DNA from: Mangrovibrevibacter kandeliae
Lineage (GTDB): Bacteria > Pseudomonadota > Alphaproteobacteria > Rhizobiales > Rhizobiaceae
Assembly (NCBI RefSeq): GCF_024519155.1
Contig: NZ_JANIFJ010000001.1
Coordinates: 992,001-1,056,000 of the forward strand
Length of the DNA stretch: 64,000 nt
Direction of reading: 5' to 3'
Shown: in pieces, positions 34,912 to 43,736 of the stretch
How positions within the stretch are numbered: the stretch's first letter is position 1
Layout of the letters: every line of letters starts with the position of its first letter
Notes under the pieces: generated by a model
The model's database searches: none
Seen by the model: the letters and a program-made list of their open reading frames with translations, nothing else
What the model was told of the DNA's origin: nothing
Made by a program: the position numbers and the translations under genes

Positions 34912-36105
34912 TCACTTGGCCTTGGCCGGATCCTTGACGTTCTCCACCGTGTCCTGCTCGACATTGTAGAGTTCGCCGTCGTCCTGGCGCTCGACCTTGT
35001 TGATGTAGATGTTCTGGACGATCTCGCGCGTGTCCGGGTCGATCATGATCGGGCCGCGCGGGCTCTCCCACTTCATGCCCTTCATGGCATCGACGAGTTT
35101 TGTCCCGTCGGTGTCGCCGCCGGTCTTCTCCAGCGCCTGGTAGACCAGCGCCATGCCGTCATAGGCGCCGACCGCCATGAAGTTCGGCCGCATGCCGCCA
35201 TTCGCCGTCTTGAAGGCGGCGACGAAGGCCTTGTTCATCTCGGAGGGATGCGCGGCCGTATAGTGATGCGCCGAGATCAGCCCGAGCGCCGCGTCGCCCA
35301 TGTTGTTCAGGATCTGGTCGTCGACCACGTCGCCGGTGCCGATCAGCTTGATGCCCTGGTCGGCGAGGCCGCGTTCGCGGAACTGCTTCATGAAGGGCGC
35401 GCCGACGCCGCTCGGCACGAAGACGAAGAGCGCATCCGGCTTGGCGTCAGCGACGCGCTGCAGGAACGGCGCGAAGTCCGGGTTCTGCAACGGCACGGTC
35501 AGCTGCTCGGCCACCTTGCCGCCGCCGTCGGTGAAGGCCTTAGCGAACCAGTCCTGCGCATCCTTGCCCGGCGCGTAGTCGCTGACCAGCGTAACGGCCG
35601 TCTTGATGCCGTTGTCGGCCGCCCACTTGCCCATCGTCGCGGCCGCCGTCGGCGTCGCGAAGCTGGTGCGCACGATGAAGGGCGACTTCTCGACCACCGA
35701 GGAGGTCGCGGCGGCGGTCACGACCATCGGCACCTTGGCCTGCGTGGCGATCGGCGCGGCGGCGAAGGCGAGCGGCGTCAGGCCGAAGCCCATCAGGACG
35801 TTGGCATGGTCGTTGACCACCAGCTCCTGCGCGATTCGGCGGGTGTCGTTGGCTGAGCCCGCATCGTCCTTGACGACGAGCTCGATCTTCTTCCCCGCGA
35901 CGGTGTCGCCGTGGTCGGCCATGTACTGCTTGGCGCCGGCGACCGCCTCGATGCCGGTCGAGGCGAAGGGCCCGGTCATCGGCTGGATCATGCCGATCTT
36001 CACCGTGTCCTGCGCCATCGCCGCCGGCACGGCGAGCGCGACGGCCGCCGCGCCGAAGGATGCGGCGAGCGCCGCCCGCAGGATGCTGCGTCTCGTTTGA
36101 ACCAT
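34912..36105 (-). CDS. branched-chain-type ABC substrate-binding protein near the P450
   Basis: 397 aa from the ATG at 36105 with GGAGGAAG directly upstream. The leader MVQTRRSILRAALAASFGAA ends near AMAQD; the RR pair hints at Tat export though Sec is possible. The mature protein is a type I periplasmic fold: VKIGMIQPMTGPFASTGIEAV, VVTAAATSS and GTGDVVDDQILNNMGDAALG. Such proteins bind amino acids but also aromatic acids and other small molecules. Its place between a P450 system and the permeases suggests it delivers the P450 substrate. Confidence 0.92.
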   Translation of the reverse strand: MVQTRRSILRAALAASFGAAAVALAVPAAMAQDTVKIGMIQPMTGPFASTGIEAVAGAKQYMADHGDTVAGKKIELVVKDDAGSANDTRRIAQELVVNDHANVLMGFGLTPLAFAAAPIATQAKVPMVVTAAATSSVVEKSPFIVRTSFATPTAAATMGKWAADNGIKTAVTLVSDYAPGKDAQDWFAKAFTDGGGKVAEQLTVPLQNPDFAPFLQRVADAKPDALFVFVPSGVGAPFMKQFRERGLADQGIKLIGTGDVVDDQILNNMGDAALGLISAHHYTAAHPSEMNKAFVAAFKTANGGMRPNFMAVGAYDGMALVYQALEKTGGDTDGTKLVDAMKGMKWESPRGPIMIDPDTREIVQNIYINKVERQDDGELYNVEQDTVENVKDPAKAK

Positions 36106-36265
36106 GTCTTCCTCCCGTTCGTGGGCAGGCCCCCCAGCCCGCCCTGCGTTTAAAGCAGATTCCGTCTGCCGGCGGTATGGTCGTCGTCGAAGAGGGTTAT
36201 TTCGGCGAGACGCAGCTCCTTGCGATCGGCCGATGTCGCACGCGTCGATTTTGCAGTCCGTGTGC

Positions 36266-37528
36266 TCACGGCGCGGTGCGCGCCGCTTCGGGACGCGCGG
36301 GCCCCGCGGCACCCTGGCGCTCTTTGGCCAGTGCCCGAAGGTCCCAGTCCGCGGCCGCCAGCTCCGCCGCGCTCACCGGCTCGGCGGCGGCGAGGAGCTT
36401 GCGCGCGGCCATGTGCGGGCCCGGCTGGTTGATCGTCTCCACCGAGATCAGCCGCCCGCTTCTCAGCCCGATCACGACGTCCTCGCCCACCGGCTGCCAG
36501 GCGTCCGCTGCCGTGGTGAGGCCGGCGATCTGCAGCTTGGCGTCGCCCTGGTCGCTCCAGAACCAGGGCACCGCCTCGAAGGCCTCGCTCGCGCCATGCT
36601 GCAGGCGCCGCGCCAGATGCCGGGCCTGGTCGGTCGCCGCCTGCACCGATTCGAGGCGCATGTGCGTGCCGAGCGGTCCGGGGACGGAGGCGCAGTCGCC
36701 GATCGCCGAGATCGCCGGGTCGGCGGTCGCGAGCTGTCCGTCGACGACGATGCCGTTGTCGACCGCGAGCCCGGCCGCCTGTGCGAGCTCGACATTGGGG
36801 CGCACGCCGGTCGCCACGAGCACGACGTCGCCTTCGAGGACCTCACCGTCGGCGAGCGTCACGCGGTCCGGCGCGCCGCCGCCCGGCGCCTCGATGCGCG
36901 CGGCCGCCGCGTCGAGCCGGATCGTGGTGCCGGCCGCGCGGTGCAGCGACAGGAAGCGCTCGGAAATCGCCGGCGAGACGGCGCGTGCCATCAGCCGGGC
37001 GCCGGCCTCCAGCACCACCGTCGCGACGCCCGCCGCCTCGGCCATCGCCGCGAATTCGAGGCCGATGAAGCCGCCGCCGACGACAATCGCGCGGCGCGCC
37101 CGTGCCAGCCGCTTGCGGATATCCTCGGCATGGGCAAGCGTGCGCAACTCCACGACGCTCGCATGATCGGCGCCCTCGATCGGTGGCCGCACGTTGCGCG
37201 CCCCCGTCGCCAGCACGAGCTGATCGTAGCCGATTCGCTCGCCGTCTGCCGTCGTCAGCACGCGCTCCGCGCGGTCGACCGCCGTCACGCGAACGCCGTC
37301 CAGACGGGTGATGGCGTTCTTCTCGTAGAAGCTCGCCGGCCGCAGCGCGAGGCGATCGGCATCGCCGTCCTTCATGAAGCCCTTCGACAAGGGCGGGCGC
37401 TGATAGGGCAGGCCCGGCTCGTCGCCGACGAGAAGGATCTCGCCGGCATGGCCTTCCTGCCGCAGGCTTGCGACGAGCTGCACCGCCGCATGCCCGGCGC
37501 CGACGATGACGATCCGCTGGTTCTGCAT
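36266..37528 (-). CDS. FAD-dependent ferredoxin reductase
   Basis: 420 aa. Two dinucleotide motifs: FAD VIVGAGHAAVQL near the start and NAD(P) AIVVGGGFIGLEFAA in the middle; ATGARNVRPP and AIGDCASVP are the other standard contacts, and a WFWSDQGDAKLQIAG C-terminal domain follows. This is the putidaredoxin-reductase/rubredoxin-reductase type that passes electrons from NADH to a [2Fe-2S] ferredoxin. The ferredoxin gene lies 19 bp upstream and the P450 gene upstream of that. Confidence 0.93.
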   Translation of the reverse strand: MQNQRIVIVGAGHAAVQLVASLRQEGHAGEILLVGDEPGLPYQRPPLSKGFMKDGDADRLALRPASFYEKNAITRLDGVRVTAVDRAERVLTTADGERIGYDQLVLATGARNVRPPIEGADHASVVELRTLAHAEDIRKRLARARRAIVVGGGFIGLEFAAMAEAAGVATVVLEAGARLMARAVSPAISERFLSLHRAAGTTIRLDAAAARIEAPGGGAPDRVTLADGEVLEGDVVLVATGVRPNVELAQAAGLAVDNGIVVDGQLATADPAISAIGDCASVPGPLGTHMRLESVQAATDQARHLARRLQHGASEAFEAVPWFWSDQGDAKLQIAGLTTAADAWQPVGEDVVIGLRSGRLISVETINQPGPHMAARKLLAAAEPVSAAELAAADWDLRALAKERQGAAGPARPEAARTAP

Positions 37529-37547
37529 CGCTTCCTCGCGTGATGGC

Positions 37548-37871
37548 CTACATCTGCGCCTCTGGCAGATGAACCACCAGCCCGTCCAGCTCCGGCCGCA
37601 CGGTGATCTGGCAGGAGAGGCGACTGGTCGGCCGCGGCTCGGTGGCCGCACCGTCCAGGAGATCCTCCTCGCCGTCGGAGCGCGGGCCGACCTTTTCGGC
37701 CCAGGCCTCGTCGACGATGACGTGGCAGGTGGCGCACATCATCGAGCCGCCGCACTCGCCGACGATGCCCTCGACGTCGTTGGCGAGCGCCGTGCGCATC
37801 ACGCTGTCGCCGTCGCGCGCCTCGACTTCGGTGCGGCTGCCGTCGGTCGCGACGTAAACGATCTTCGTCAT
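37548..37871 (-). CDS. [2Fe-2S] ferredoxin of putidaredoxin type
   Basis: 107 aa. Cluster cysteines C40, C46 and C49 in GECGGSMMCATCHV plus C87 in RLSCQI give the C-x5-C-x2-C...C plan of adrenodoxin/putidaredoxin-type ferredoxins. It shuttles electrons from the downstream reductase to the upstream P450. Cytosolic, normal length. Confidence 0.95.
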   Translation of the reverse strand: MTKIVYVATDGSRTEVEARDGDSVMRTALANDVEGIVGECGGSMMCATCHVIVDEAWAEKVGPRSDGEEDLLDGAATEPRPTSRLSCQITVRPELDGLVVHLPEAQM

Positions 37872-37944
37872 CGGTTCATTCCCAGGATCGTGTGGGGGGT
37901 CATGCGGGCGCTGAGCCCGCACGGTCGTTGCGTGCGCGTCCGGC

Positions 37945-39132
37945 TCAAGCGAGCCGGACCGGCAGGTTGATCGGGCCGCGGAAGCCGAAGCCGCGCCACT
38001 GGACGACGTCCGGATCCGGCAGCGTCATGTTCGGGAAGCGCTCGAACAGCAGCGGCAGGATGATCTGCCCGACGGTGCGACGGGCGATGTGGGCGCCGGC
38101 ACAGTGGTGCGGACCGCTGCCGAAGGCCTGGTGCGGGTTCTTGGCGCGGAAGACGTCGTAGCGCTCCGGATGCTCGAAGAGCTCCTCGTCGTGATTGGCC
38201 GAGGCCTGGATCGTCATCACCGTGTCGCCCTTCGGGATCCGGTAGCCGCGGATCTCGGTGTCCTCGGTGACGAGGCGCGAACTCGCCTGGATCGGCGCCA
38301 CCCAACGCACGCCCTCCTCGAAGGCGGCGCTCCAGGCGCCCTGCCGCTTCACCTCCTCGAATTGCTCGGTCTCGGTCAGGAGGCCGAAGATGATGGTGGC
38401 CAGCGCGTCGCGCGGCTCGTTGATGCCGCCGCCGATGGCGATCTTGATGTTGGAGTAGATCTGGCTCATCGGGATCGGCCGTTCGGCGTTCAGCATGATC
38501 GCGAAGGCCGACGGCCCGCGCTCGGCCCTGTGCCGCTCCACCATCGCGTCGAAGTGCCGGTCCATCTCGTCATTGGCGACGTCGGTGCGGGCGAAGGGCT
38601 CCGGCCGCCAGCCGAAATTGCCGGCGCCGTCCATCAGGGTCTGCGACCAGCGCTGCATCTCCTCGTCTGTGGCTTCGGGGATGCCGAGGATGTGGGCGAG
38701 GATCCGGGCTGCGATCGGCCCGCACAGCGCCTTGAAGATGTCCACCGTCTCGCCGCGGGGCAGCCGCCCGATGTAGTCCTCCGCGAGGCGTTCGTAGAGC
38801 GGGCCCCAGTGCTCCTTGATGGCCTTCGGCATGAAGCTGGCGTTCATCGCCATGCGCTCGGAAACGTGCTCCGGGCCGTCCTTGCGCATCAGGGTGTGCG
38901 CCCGAAAGGCCGGCTGCATCGGCGTCTTCGGATCGTTCGAGGAGAAGAGCGCCGGGTTGTCCTTGACGTGCTTGGTGTCGGCCGCCTTGGTCAGCAGCGT
39001 GCGGCCGACCGACTTGACGCGCAGCACCGGCGCCTCGGCCCGCAGCCGCTTGTAGATGGGGTAGGGATCGAGCGTCAGCGCGTCGATGGTGATCGCCTCG
39101 TCGAGCGGCGCGAAGTCCAGTTGTCCGAGCAT
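37945..39132 (-). CDS. cytochrome P450 with unusual I-helix
   Basis: 395 aa from the ATG at 39132. Heme-ligand region FGSGPHHCAGAHIAR (Cys 344), an E-x-x-R at EGVRWVAP-like FEEGVRW, and PERYDVFRA. The I-helix reads AIGGGINEPRD (about 232-242): where most P450s have an acid-Thr pair, this one has Asn-Glu (N238, E239). Together with the ferredoxin and reductase it forms a class I three-component monooxygenase. A group of bacterial P450s that act on small methoxy-aromatic compounds has similar I-helices, but the substrate here is not established. A GntR gene lies 34 bp upstream. Confidence 0.92.
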   Translation of the reverse strand: MLGQLDFAPLDEAITIDALTLDPYPIYKRLRAEAPVLRVKSVGRTLLTKAADTKHVKDNPALFSSNDPKTPMQPAFRAHTLMRKDGPEHVSERMAMNASFMPKAIKEHWGPLYERLAEDYIGRLPRGETVDIFKALCGPIAARILAHILGIPEATDEEMQRWSQTLMDGAGNFGWRPEPFARTDVANDEMDRHFDAMVERHRAERGPSAFAIMLNAERPIPMSQIYSNIKIAIGGGINEPRDALATIIFGLLTETEQFEEVKRQGAWSAAFEEGVRWVAPIQASSRLVTEDTEIRGYRIPKGDTVMTIQASANHDEELFEHPERYDVFRAKNPHQAFGSGPHHCAGAHIARRTVGQIILPLLFERFPNMTLPDPDVVQWRGFGFRGPINLPVRLA

Positions 39133-39166
39133 TGCGGTTCCTCCCAGAAGCCGATCGACGCCGCGC

Positions 39167-39952
39167 TCAGGCGACGACCAGCGCAAGGCCGGGGACCCGT
39201 CGCCTGAGGCTGGGATCCCGGGTCAAGACGTGTTGCAGGTTGGTGCGGGCGACGCGCGCGTGCTCGCGCATCACGGCTTCGGCACGGGCACCCTCCCGCC
39301 CGAGGATCGCCTCGGCGATGGCGCGGTGCTGGGCCTGCGCGGCGACCAGGGAGCGGCGGAAGGCGGCGACGTCGCGCTGCCCCTCCAGAAAGGCGCTGGG
39401 CGAGGCGAAGGGCAGGCGCCGCGCATGCTCGACCTGCCGGCGCACCATCGGGCTGGCCGAAAGATCGAGCACGAGATCGTGGAAGAGCGCGTTACCGGCA
39501 GCGTAGGCGTCCATGTCGAGATCGCCGGGCCCGGGCCCGAAGGCCGCATCGAGCCGGTCCAGCACTTCGTCCAGCCGGCGCGCGCCGTCGGCGTCGATCC
39601 CACGCTCGGCGGCGAGGCGCGCCGCGGTGCCTTCGAGGACGCCGCGCAGCTCGATGGCGTCGGCGACGTCGGCGGCGGTGAAGCGGGCGACGACGAAGCC
39701 GGTGGTCGACAGGCGCTCGATCAGCCCCTCGCGCTCGAGCTCGGCCAGAGCGCTGCGCAGCGGCGTGCGGGAGATCCCGAGGCGCGCGGCGAGGCGGACC
39801 TCCGTCAGGCGCTCGCCAGGCGCGAAAGCGCCGCCGACGATCTGGTCGCGCAGCGCCATCGCCGCGCTCTGCGACTGCAGCGGCAGCCGGTCGGCGGCGC
39901 CGCGGTCATGCATGATGAGTGTTTCGCCGGACGGCGCGTCGGTCGTTGCCAT
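39167..39952 (-). CDS. GntR-family (FCD) regulator of the P450/ABC run
   Basis: 261 aa. Winged helix LTEVRLAARLGISRTPLRSALAELEREGLIERL, then an FCD domain with NALFHDLVLDL and QHRAIAEAI metal-site residues. First gene of the minus-strand run leading through P450, ferredoxin, reductase and the ABC importer. A perfect palindrome lies 61 bp upstream of its start (40014-40023), suggesting autoregulation and control of the run. Confidence 0.9.
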   Translation of the reverse strand: MATTDAPSGETLIMHDRGAADRLPLQSQSAAMALRDQIVGGAFAPGERLTEVRLAARLGISRTPLRSALAELEREGLIERLSTTGFVVARFTAADVADAIELRGVLEGTAARLAAERGIDADGARRLDEVLDRLDAAFGPGPGDLDMDAYAAGNALFHDLVLDLSASPMVRRQVEHARRLPFASPSAFLEGQRDVAAFRRSLVAAQAQHRAIAEAILGREGARAEAVMREHARVARTNLQHVLTRDPSLRRRVPGLALVVA

Positions 39953-40338
39953 CGGGACAGGCCCGGGAGCGTTTGACGATCAGAGGCGCATCCTCCCAGC
40001 TACGCCCCTGCCTATGTATACATTTCCTGCGGTGCGTCGCAAGTCTCGTACGGTGATGTACCGCCGGATCGCAGAGAGGGGCAGCTGCTCTAACGAGTGA
40101 AGAGCGATGAGCAGAGGCCGCAGCTGTGAAAATGTATGCAGCTTGATCGGATTGGCCGTAACGGAACGGCGTTCGACCACAGGTCAGCGCCGCGGCGGAG
40201 ACAGGCTTGCGACCGTACGGGACACTTCGGCTTGGCGCCGCAATCACGACTTGAGGAGAGAGCGCCGCTTGATCGTTGGCGCCGTCGGCGCAGCAAAGGG
40301 GGCTATAGGCGCGGCGGGCGGCGGCCCCGTGCCGCCGG
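39953..40338. promoter_or_regulatory. 386-bp non-coding region upstream of the P450-linked GntR gene
   Basis: No convincing gene. AT-rich patches near 40013-40030 and 40125-40140 stand out. It must carry the promoter of the GntR-P450 run and the transcript end of the second livF. Confidence 0.5.
40014..40023. promoter_or_regulatory. palindromic operator candidate ATGTATACAT
   Basis: A perfect 10-bp palindrome in a ~68 % GC genome, 61 bp upstream of the GntR ATG. A related site AATGTATGCA sits at 40131-40140 (8 of 10 positions match TATGTATACA). FCD-type GntR proteins often bind TGTATACA-like palindromes. Confidence 0.5.
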
Positions 40339-41055
40339 TCAGGCGCCGAGATAGGCCTCGCGCACCGCCGGATCGTTCTGCAGCTCGGCGATCGGCCCCT
40401 GGCCGACGATCTTGCCGGTCTCCATGACGTAGCCGCGGTCGGCGACCGAGAAGGCGGCAAAGACGTCCTGCTCGACGAGGAGGACGGTGACGCCCTGGCT
40501 TCGGATGTCGGTCAGGACCTCGAGCAACTGGTCGACGACCACCGGCGCAAGCCCGAGGCTCATCTCGTCGATCAGGAGGAGCTTCGGGGCCGCCATCAAC
40601 GCCCGGCCCATGGCGCACATCTGCTGCTCGCCGCCGGACATGTTGCCGGCGAGCTGGCGGCGGCGTTCCTTCAGCCGCGGAAACAGCGCGTAGACGCGCT
40701 CGAAGCTCTCGGCGACGCCGGCCTTGTCGGTGCGCCGGAAGGCGCCCATCGACAGGTTCTCCTCGACCGTCATCTTGCCGAAGAGCTGACGGCCCTCTGG
40801 CACCTGCACGAGGCCGCGAGTGAAGGCGGCTTCGGGCGCCAGCGGCAGGAGGTCGTCGCCGTCGAAGCGCAGCGTGCCCTCGGCCGACTTGATCACCCGC
40901 GAGACCGCGCGCAGCAGGGTCGTCTTGCCGGCGCCGTTGGAGCCGACGAGCGCGACGATCTCGCCGCGCCCGACGGTCAGGTCGACGTCGAACAGCACCG
41001 GCACCGCGCCATAGCCGGCGCGCAGGTTCGCGATGGTGAGGAGCGCCTCGCTCAA
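40339..41055 (-). CDS. livF: branched-chain-type ABC ATPase, second system (LivF-like)
   Basis: 238 aa. Walker A GSNGAGKTT, VPEGRQLFGKMTVEENL, signature MSGGEQQMCAMGRAL, Walker B LLLIDEMSLGLAPV and LLVEQDV. LivF type. Overlaps livG by 4 bp. Last gene of a five-gene importer (40339-44942) distinct from the P450-linked one. Confidence 0.93.
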   Translation of the reverse strand: MSEALLTIANLRAGYGAVPVLFDVDLTVGRGEIVALVGSNGAGKTTLLRAVSRVIKSAEGTLRFDGDDLLPLAPEAAFTRGLVQVPEGRQLFGKMTVEENLSMGAFRRTDKAGVAESFERVYALFPRLKERRRQLAGNMSGGEQQMCAMGRALMAAPKLLLIDEMSLGLAPVVVDQLLEVLTDIRSQGVTVLLVEQDVFAAFSVADRGYVMETGKIVGQGPIAELQNDPAVREAYLGA

Positions 41056-41813
41056 TGCCGCCTCCGTCCGAGATAGGCCTCGACCACCTGCGGGTCTTCC
41101 AGCACCGCGGCCGGGTCGCCCTCGGCGATCTTCTGGCCGTGATGCAGCACCAGGACGCGGTCGGACAGGCTGCGGATCGCCTTGATGACGTGCTCGATGA
41201 CGAGGATCGTCACGCCGCGCTCGCGCATCTTCTTGATCAGCTCGATCACCTCCTCGACCTCGACCGAGTTGAGGCCGGCCATCACCTCGTCGAGCAACAG
41301 GAGCTTTGGCCCCATCGCCAGCGCCTTGGCGAATTCGAGCCGCTTGCGGTCCGGACCGCCGAGCGAGTCCGCGCGCGCGTCGATGCGGTGCGACAGGCCG
41401 GTGAAGTCCAGCCAGTCGCGGGCCGATTCGCGCGCCTTCGCCATCGCCGTCTCGCCGCCGTCGCGGCCGAAGAGGGCGCCGACGGTGACGTTCTCGAGGA
41501 CCGACATGCCGGGGAAGGGCTTCATCACCTGAAAGGTGCGGCAGATGCCGAGATGCGCCCGCTTGTAGGGCGCCAGCGCGTCGATCGGCTGCCCCTCGAA
41601 GTACAGAGCGCCCTCGTTCGGCCGTAGCGTGCCGGAGATCATGTTGACGAGCGTCGTCTTGCCGGCGCCGTTCGGGCCGATCAGGCCGAGGATCTCGTTC
41701 TTACGCATCTCGAACGAGACCTGATCCACCGACACGAGGCCGCTGAAGCGCTTGGTCACGCTCTCGGCGCGCAGGATGGGCGTGCCGCCCGCCGTGTCCG
41801 CTGCCGCGTTCAA
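41052..41813 (-). CDS. livG: branched-chain-type ABC ATPase, second system (LivG-like)
   Basis: 253 aa from a TTG at 41813 that overlaps the livM stop (TTGA), with GGGAGA upstream; no ATG or GTG is available before the conserved start ILRAESVTKRFSGLVSVDQVS. Walker A GPNGAGKTT, RTFQVMKPFPGMSVLENV, Walker B LLLDEVMAGLNSVEVEE and VIEHVIKAI. The signature region reads SLGGPDRKRLEFAKAL. The TTG start may keep the ATPase level low. Confidence 0.9.
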   Translation of the reverse strand: MNAAADTAGGTPILRAESVTKRFSGLVSVDQVSFEMRKNEILGLIGPNGAGKTTLVNMISGTLRPNEGALYFEGQPIDALAPYKRAHLGICRTFQVMKPFPGMSVLENVTVGALFGRDGGETAMAKARESARDWLDFTGLSHRIDARADSLGGPDRKRLEFAKALAMGPKLLLLDEVMAGLNSVEVEEVIELIKKMRERGVTILVIEHVIKAIRSLSDRVLVLHHGQKIAEGDPAAVLEDPQVVEAYLGRRRH

Positions 41814-42757
41814 AGCCGGTTCTCCCGGATGTTCTGGAGGAAGAAGCGCGGCCCATGCGCGCGTACGCCGCCCACCATGTTGGCCAGGCCGCGGGGCATG
41901 AAGATCACCGCCAGCACGATGACGAGCCCGAAGAGCAGCGCCGCCGCGGTCGAGATGCTGCTCGCCAGATACTCGTAGATGGTCGACAGGATGAAGGAGC
42001 CGACCAGCGGGCCGAAGACCGTGCCCGGACCGCCGAAGACGGCCATGATCACCATCCGCACGTTCAGCGTCGGGTCGAAGGCGCTGGCCGGGTCGATGAA
42101 GCTGATCCAGTAGGCGTGGATGCCGCCGGCAAGGGCGGTGAAGAAGGCCGAGAGCACCAGCGCGGTGATCTTGAAGGTCGTCGTGTTGACGCCCATCGTG
42201 CCGGCCGCGTCCTCGTCCTCGCGGATCGCGACCAGCCCCATGCCGAAGCGGCTGCGCGAGATCCAGGCGACGGTGAGGGTGCACACGACGAGAAGGCCGA
42301 GCGACAGCTCGTAGAACATCGTGTCGGCGCGCACGAGCGGCAGCACGAGGCCGATATTGGAGCCGGCGATCGGCATGTTGGAGACGATCGCGCCCATCGC
42401 CGCCGACAGGCCGAGCGTGGCGATCGCGAAATACGGGCCGCGCAGGCGCAGGATCGGAAAGCCGATGAGAAGCGCGCAGACCACCGCGAGGATCACGCCG
42501 AGCACCAGGCCCACCCAGAAGGGCAGCTGGTACTGGGCCATCGCGATCGCGGTGCCGTAGGTGCCGAGCCCGTAGAACACCGAGTTGCCGAAGGAGACGT
42601 AGCCGGTGAAGCCGCCGAGGATGTTCCAGGCCTGCGCGAGCACGGCGAGGAGCAGCGCGTCGATGGCGAACTGCATCATCACGTCGCTCGCCACCCACGG
42701 CACGAAGACGAGGAGCACCACCACGACGAGGGCGATGACGTAGGGCAGGGACTTCAT
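41810..42757 (-). CDS. livM: branched-chain-type ABC permease, second system (LivM-like)
   Basis: 315 aa, about ten helices. Landmarks AQAWNILGGFTGYVSFGNSVFYGLGTY and SRFGMGLVAIREDEDAAGTMGVN (coupling loop). The ATG shares one base with the livH stop (TGATG). Confidence 0.92.
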   Translation of the reverse strand: MKSLPYVIALVVVVLLVFVPWVASDVMMQFAIDALLLAVLAQAWNILGGFTGYVSFGNSVFYGLGTYGTAIAMAQYQLPFWVGLVLGVILAVVCALLIGFPILRLRGPYFAIATLGLSAAMGAIVSNMPIAGSNIGLVLPLVRADTMFYELSLGLLVVCTLTVAWISRSRFGMGLVAIREDEDAAGTMGVNTTTFKITALVLSAFFTALAGGIHAYWISFIDPASAFDPTLNVRMVIMAVFGGPGTVFGPLVGSFILSTIYEYLASSISTAAALLFGLVIVLAVIFMPRGLANMVGGVRAHGPRFFLQNIRENRL

Positions 42758-43614
42758 CAGGCGGCCCTCAGCGAGCGGGCGGGGCGCACGATCAGCACCA
42801 CGACGAGGAGGCCGAAGCTGATCACGTCGCTGTAGGTCGGGCCGGCATAGAGGGCGGTGAGCGATTCAGCGACGCCGACGAAGATGCCGCCGAGAATGAC
42901 GCCGAAGGGATTGGCGAGGCCGCCGATGATGGCGATGACGAAGGACTTCGCCGTCAGGCTCGCGCCGATGTAGGGCGTCAGGTGGGCGATCGTGCCGTAG
43001 AGGCCGCCCGCCGCGCCGGCGAGCGCGGCGCCGATGCCGAAGGTCACGGCGTAGAGCTGGCGCGGGTCGACGCCATAGAGCCGCGCCGCGACGAGGTTCT
43101 GCGCCGTCGCTCGGATGGCGCGGCCGAGCGCCAGCTTGTTGAGGAGCAGCCAGACCGCGCCCGCCAGCACCAGGGCGATGACGAAGGCGGCGAGATTGAC
43201 CAGCGGCACGGTGATGCCGCCGACGACGACGTTCGAGCCGGCATAGCTCGGATTGATGGTGCGGAAGTCGGCGCTGAAGGCGAGCTGCGCCAGATAGGTG
43301 ATGACGACGTTCAGCCCGAAGGTGATCAGCAGCGTGTTCAGCATCGCCGAGCGCACGATGAGGTTCAGCACGAAGCGCTGCAGCAGGTAGCCAAAGGCGA
43401 ACATGCCGACGATGGCGATGGGCAGGGCCAGGAACGGATCGATGCCGGCCCCGGTGAACAGGAAGTAGACGGCGTAGCCGCCGAGCATGATCATCGCGCC
43501 ATGCGCGAGGTTGACGATGTTGAGGACGCCCCAGACCAGCGCCATGCCGAGCGCCATCAGGCCGTAGAGGCCGCCGAGCAGCACGCCGTTGGTGAGGATC
43601 TGTGCCAGGAGCAC
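42757..43614 (-). CDS. livH: branched-chain-type ABC permease, second system (LivH-like)
   Basis: 285 aa from a GTG at 43614 with AGGAGG upstream. Starts MLLAQILTNGVLLGGLYGLMA; landmarks GMALVWGVLNIVNLAHGAMIMLGGY and LGRAIRATAQNLVAARLYGV (coupling loop). Preceded by 122 bp with a strong hairpin after the binding-protein gene. Confidence 0.92.
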   Translation of the reverse strand: MLLAQILTNGVLLGGLYGLMALGMALVWGVLNIVNLAHGAMIMLGGYAVYFLFTGAGIDPFLALPIAIVGMFAFGYLLQRFVLNLIVRSAMLNTLLITFGLNVVITYLAQLAFSADFRTINPSYAGSNVVVGGITVPLVNLAAFVIALVLAGAVWLLLNKLALGRAIRATAQNLVAARLYGVDPRQLYAVTFGIGAALAGAAGGLYGTIAHLTPYIGASLTAKSFVIAIIGGLANPFGVILGGIFVGVAESLTALYAGPTYSDVISFGLLVVVLIVRPARSLRAA

Positions 43615-43682
43615 GGGACGCAGCCTCCTATGCCGGTGCGGCCGGGGACACCGGTGCGCGCGCCGCGATGATCGAACGAGGA

Positions 43683-43713
43683 GGGGGCCGCGACCGCAGT
43701 GGCCGCGGCCCCC
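43683..43713 (-). other. intercistronic GC hairpin, second ABC system
   Basis: GGGGGCCGCG (43683-43692) pairs exactly with CGCGGCCCCC (43704-43713) around an 11-base loop, 23 bp past the binding-protein stop and 69 bp before livH. Confidence 0.65.
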
Positions 43714-43736
43714 AGAAGGTGTCCGCTCGCGCGGCC

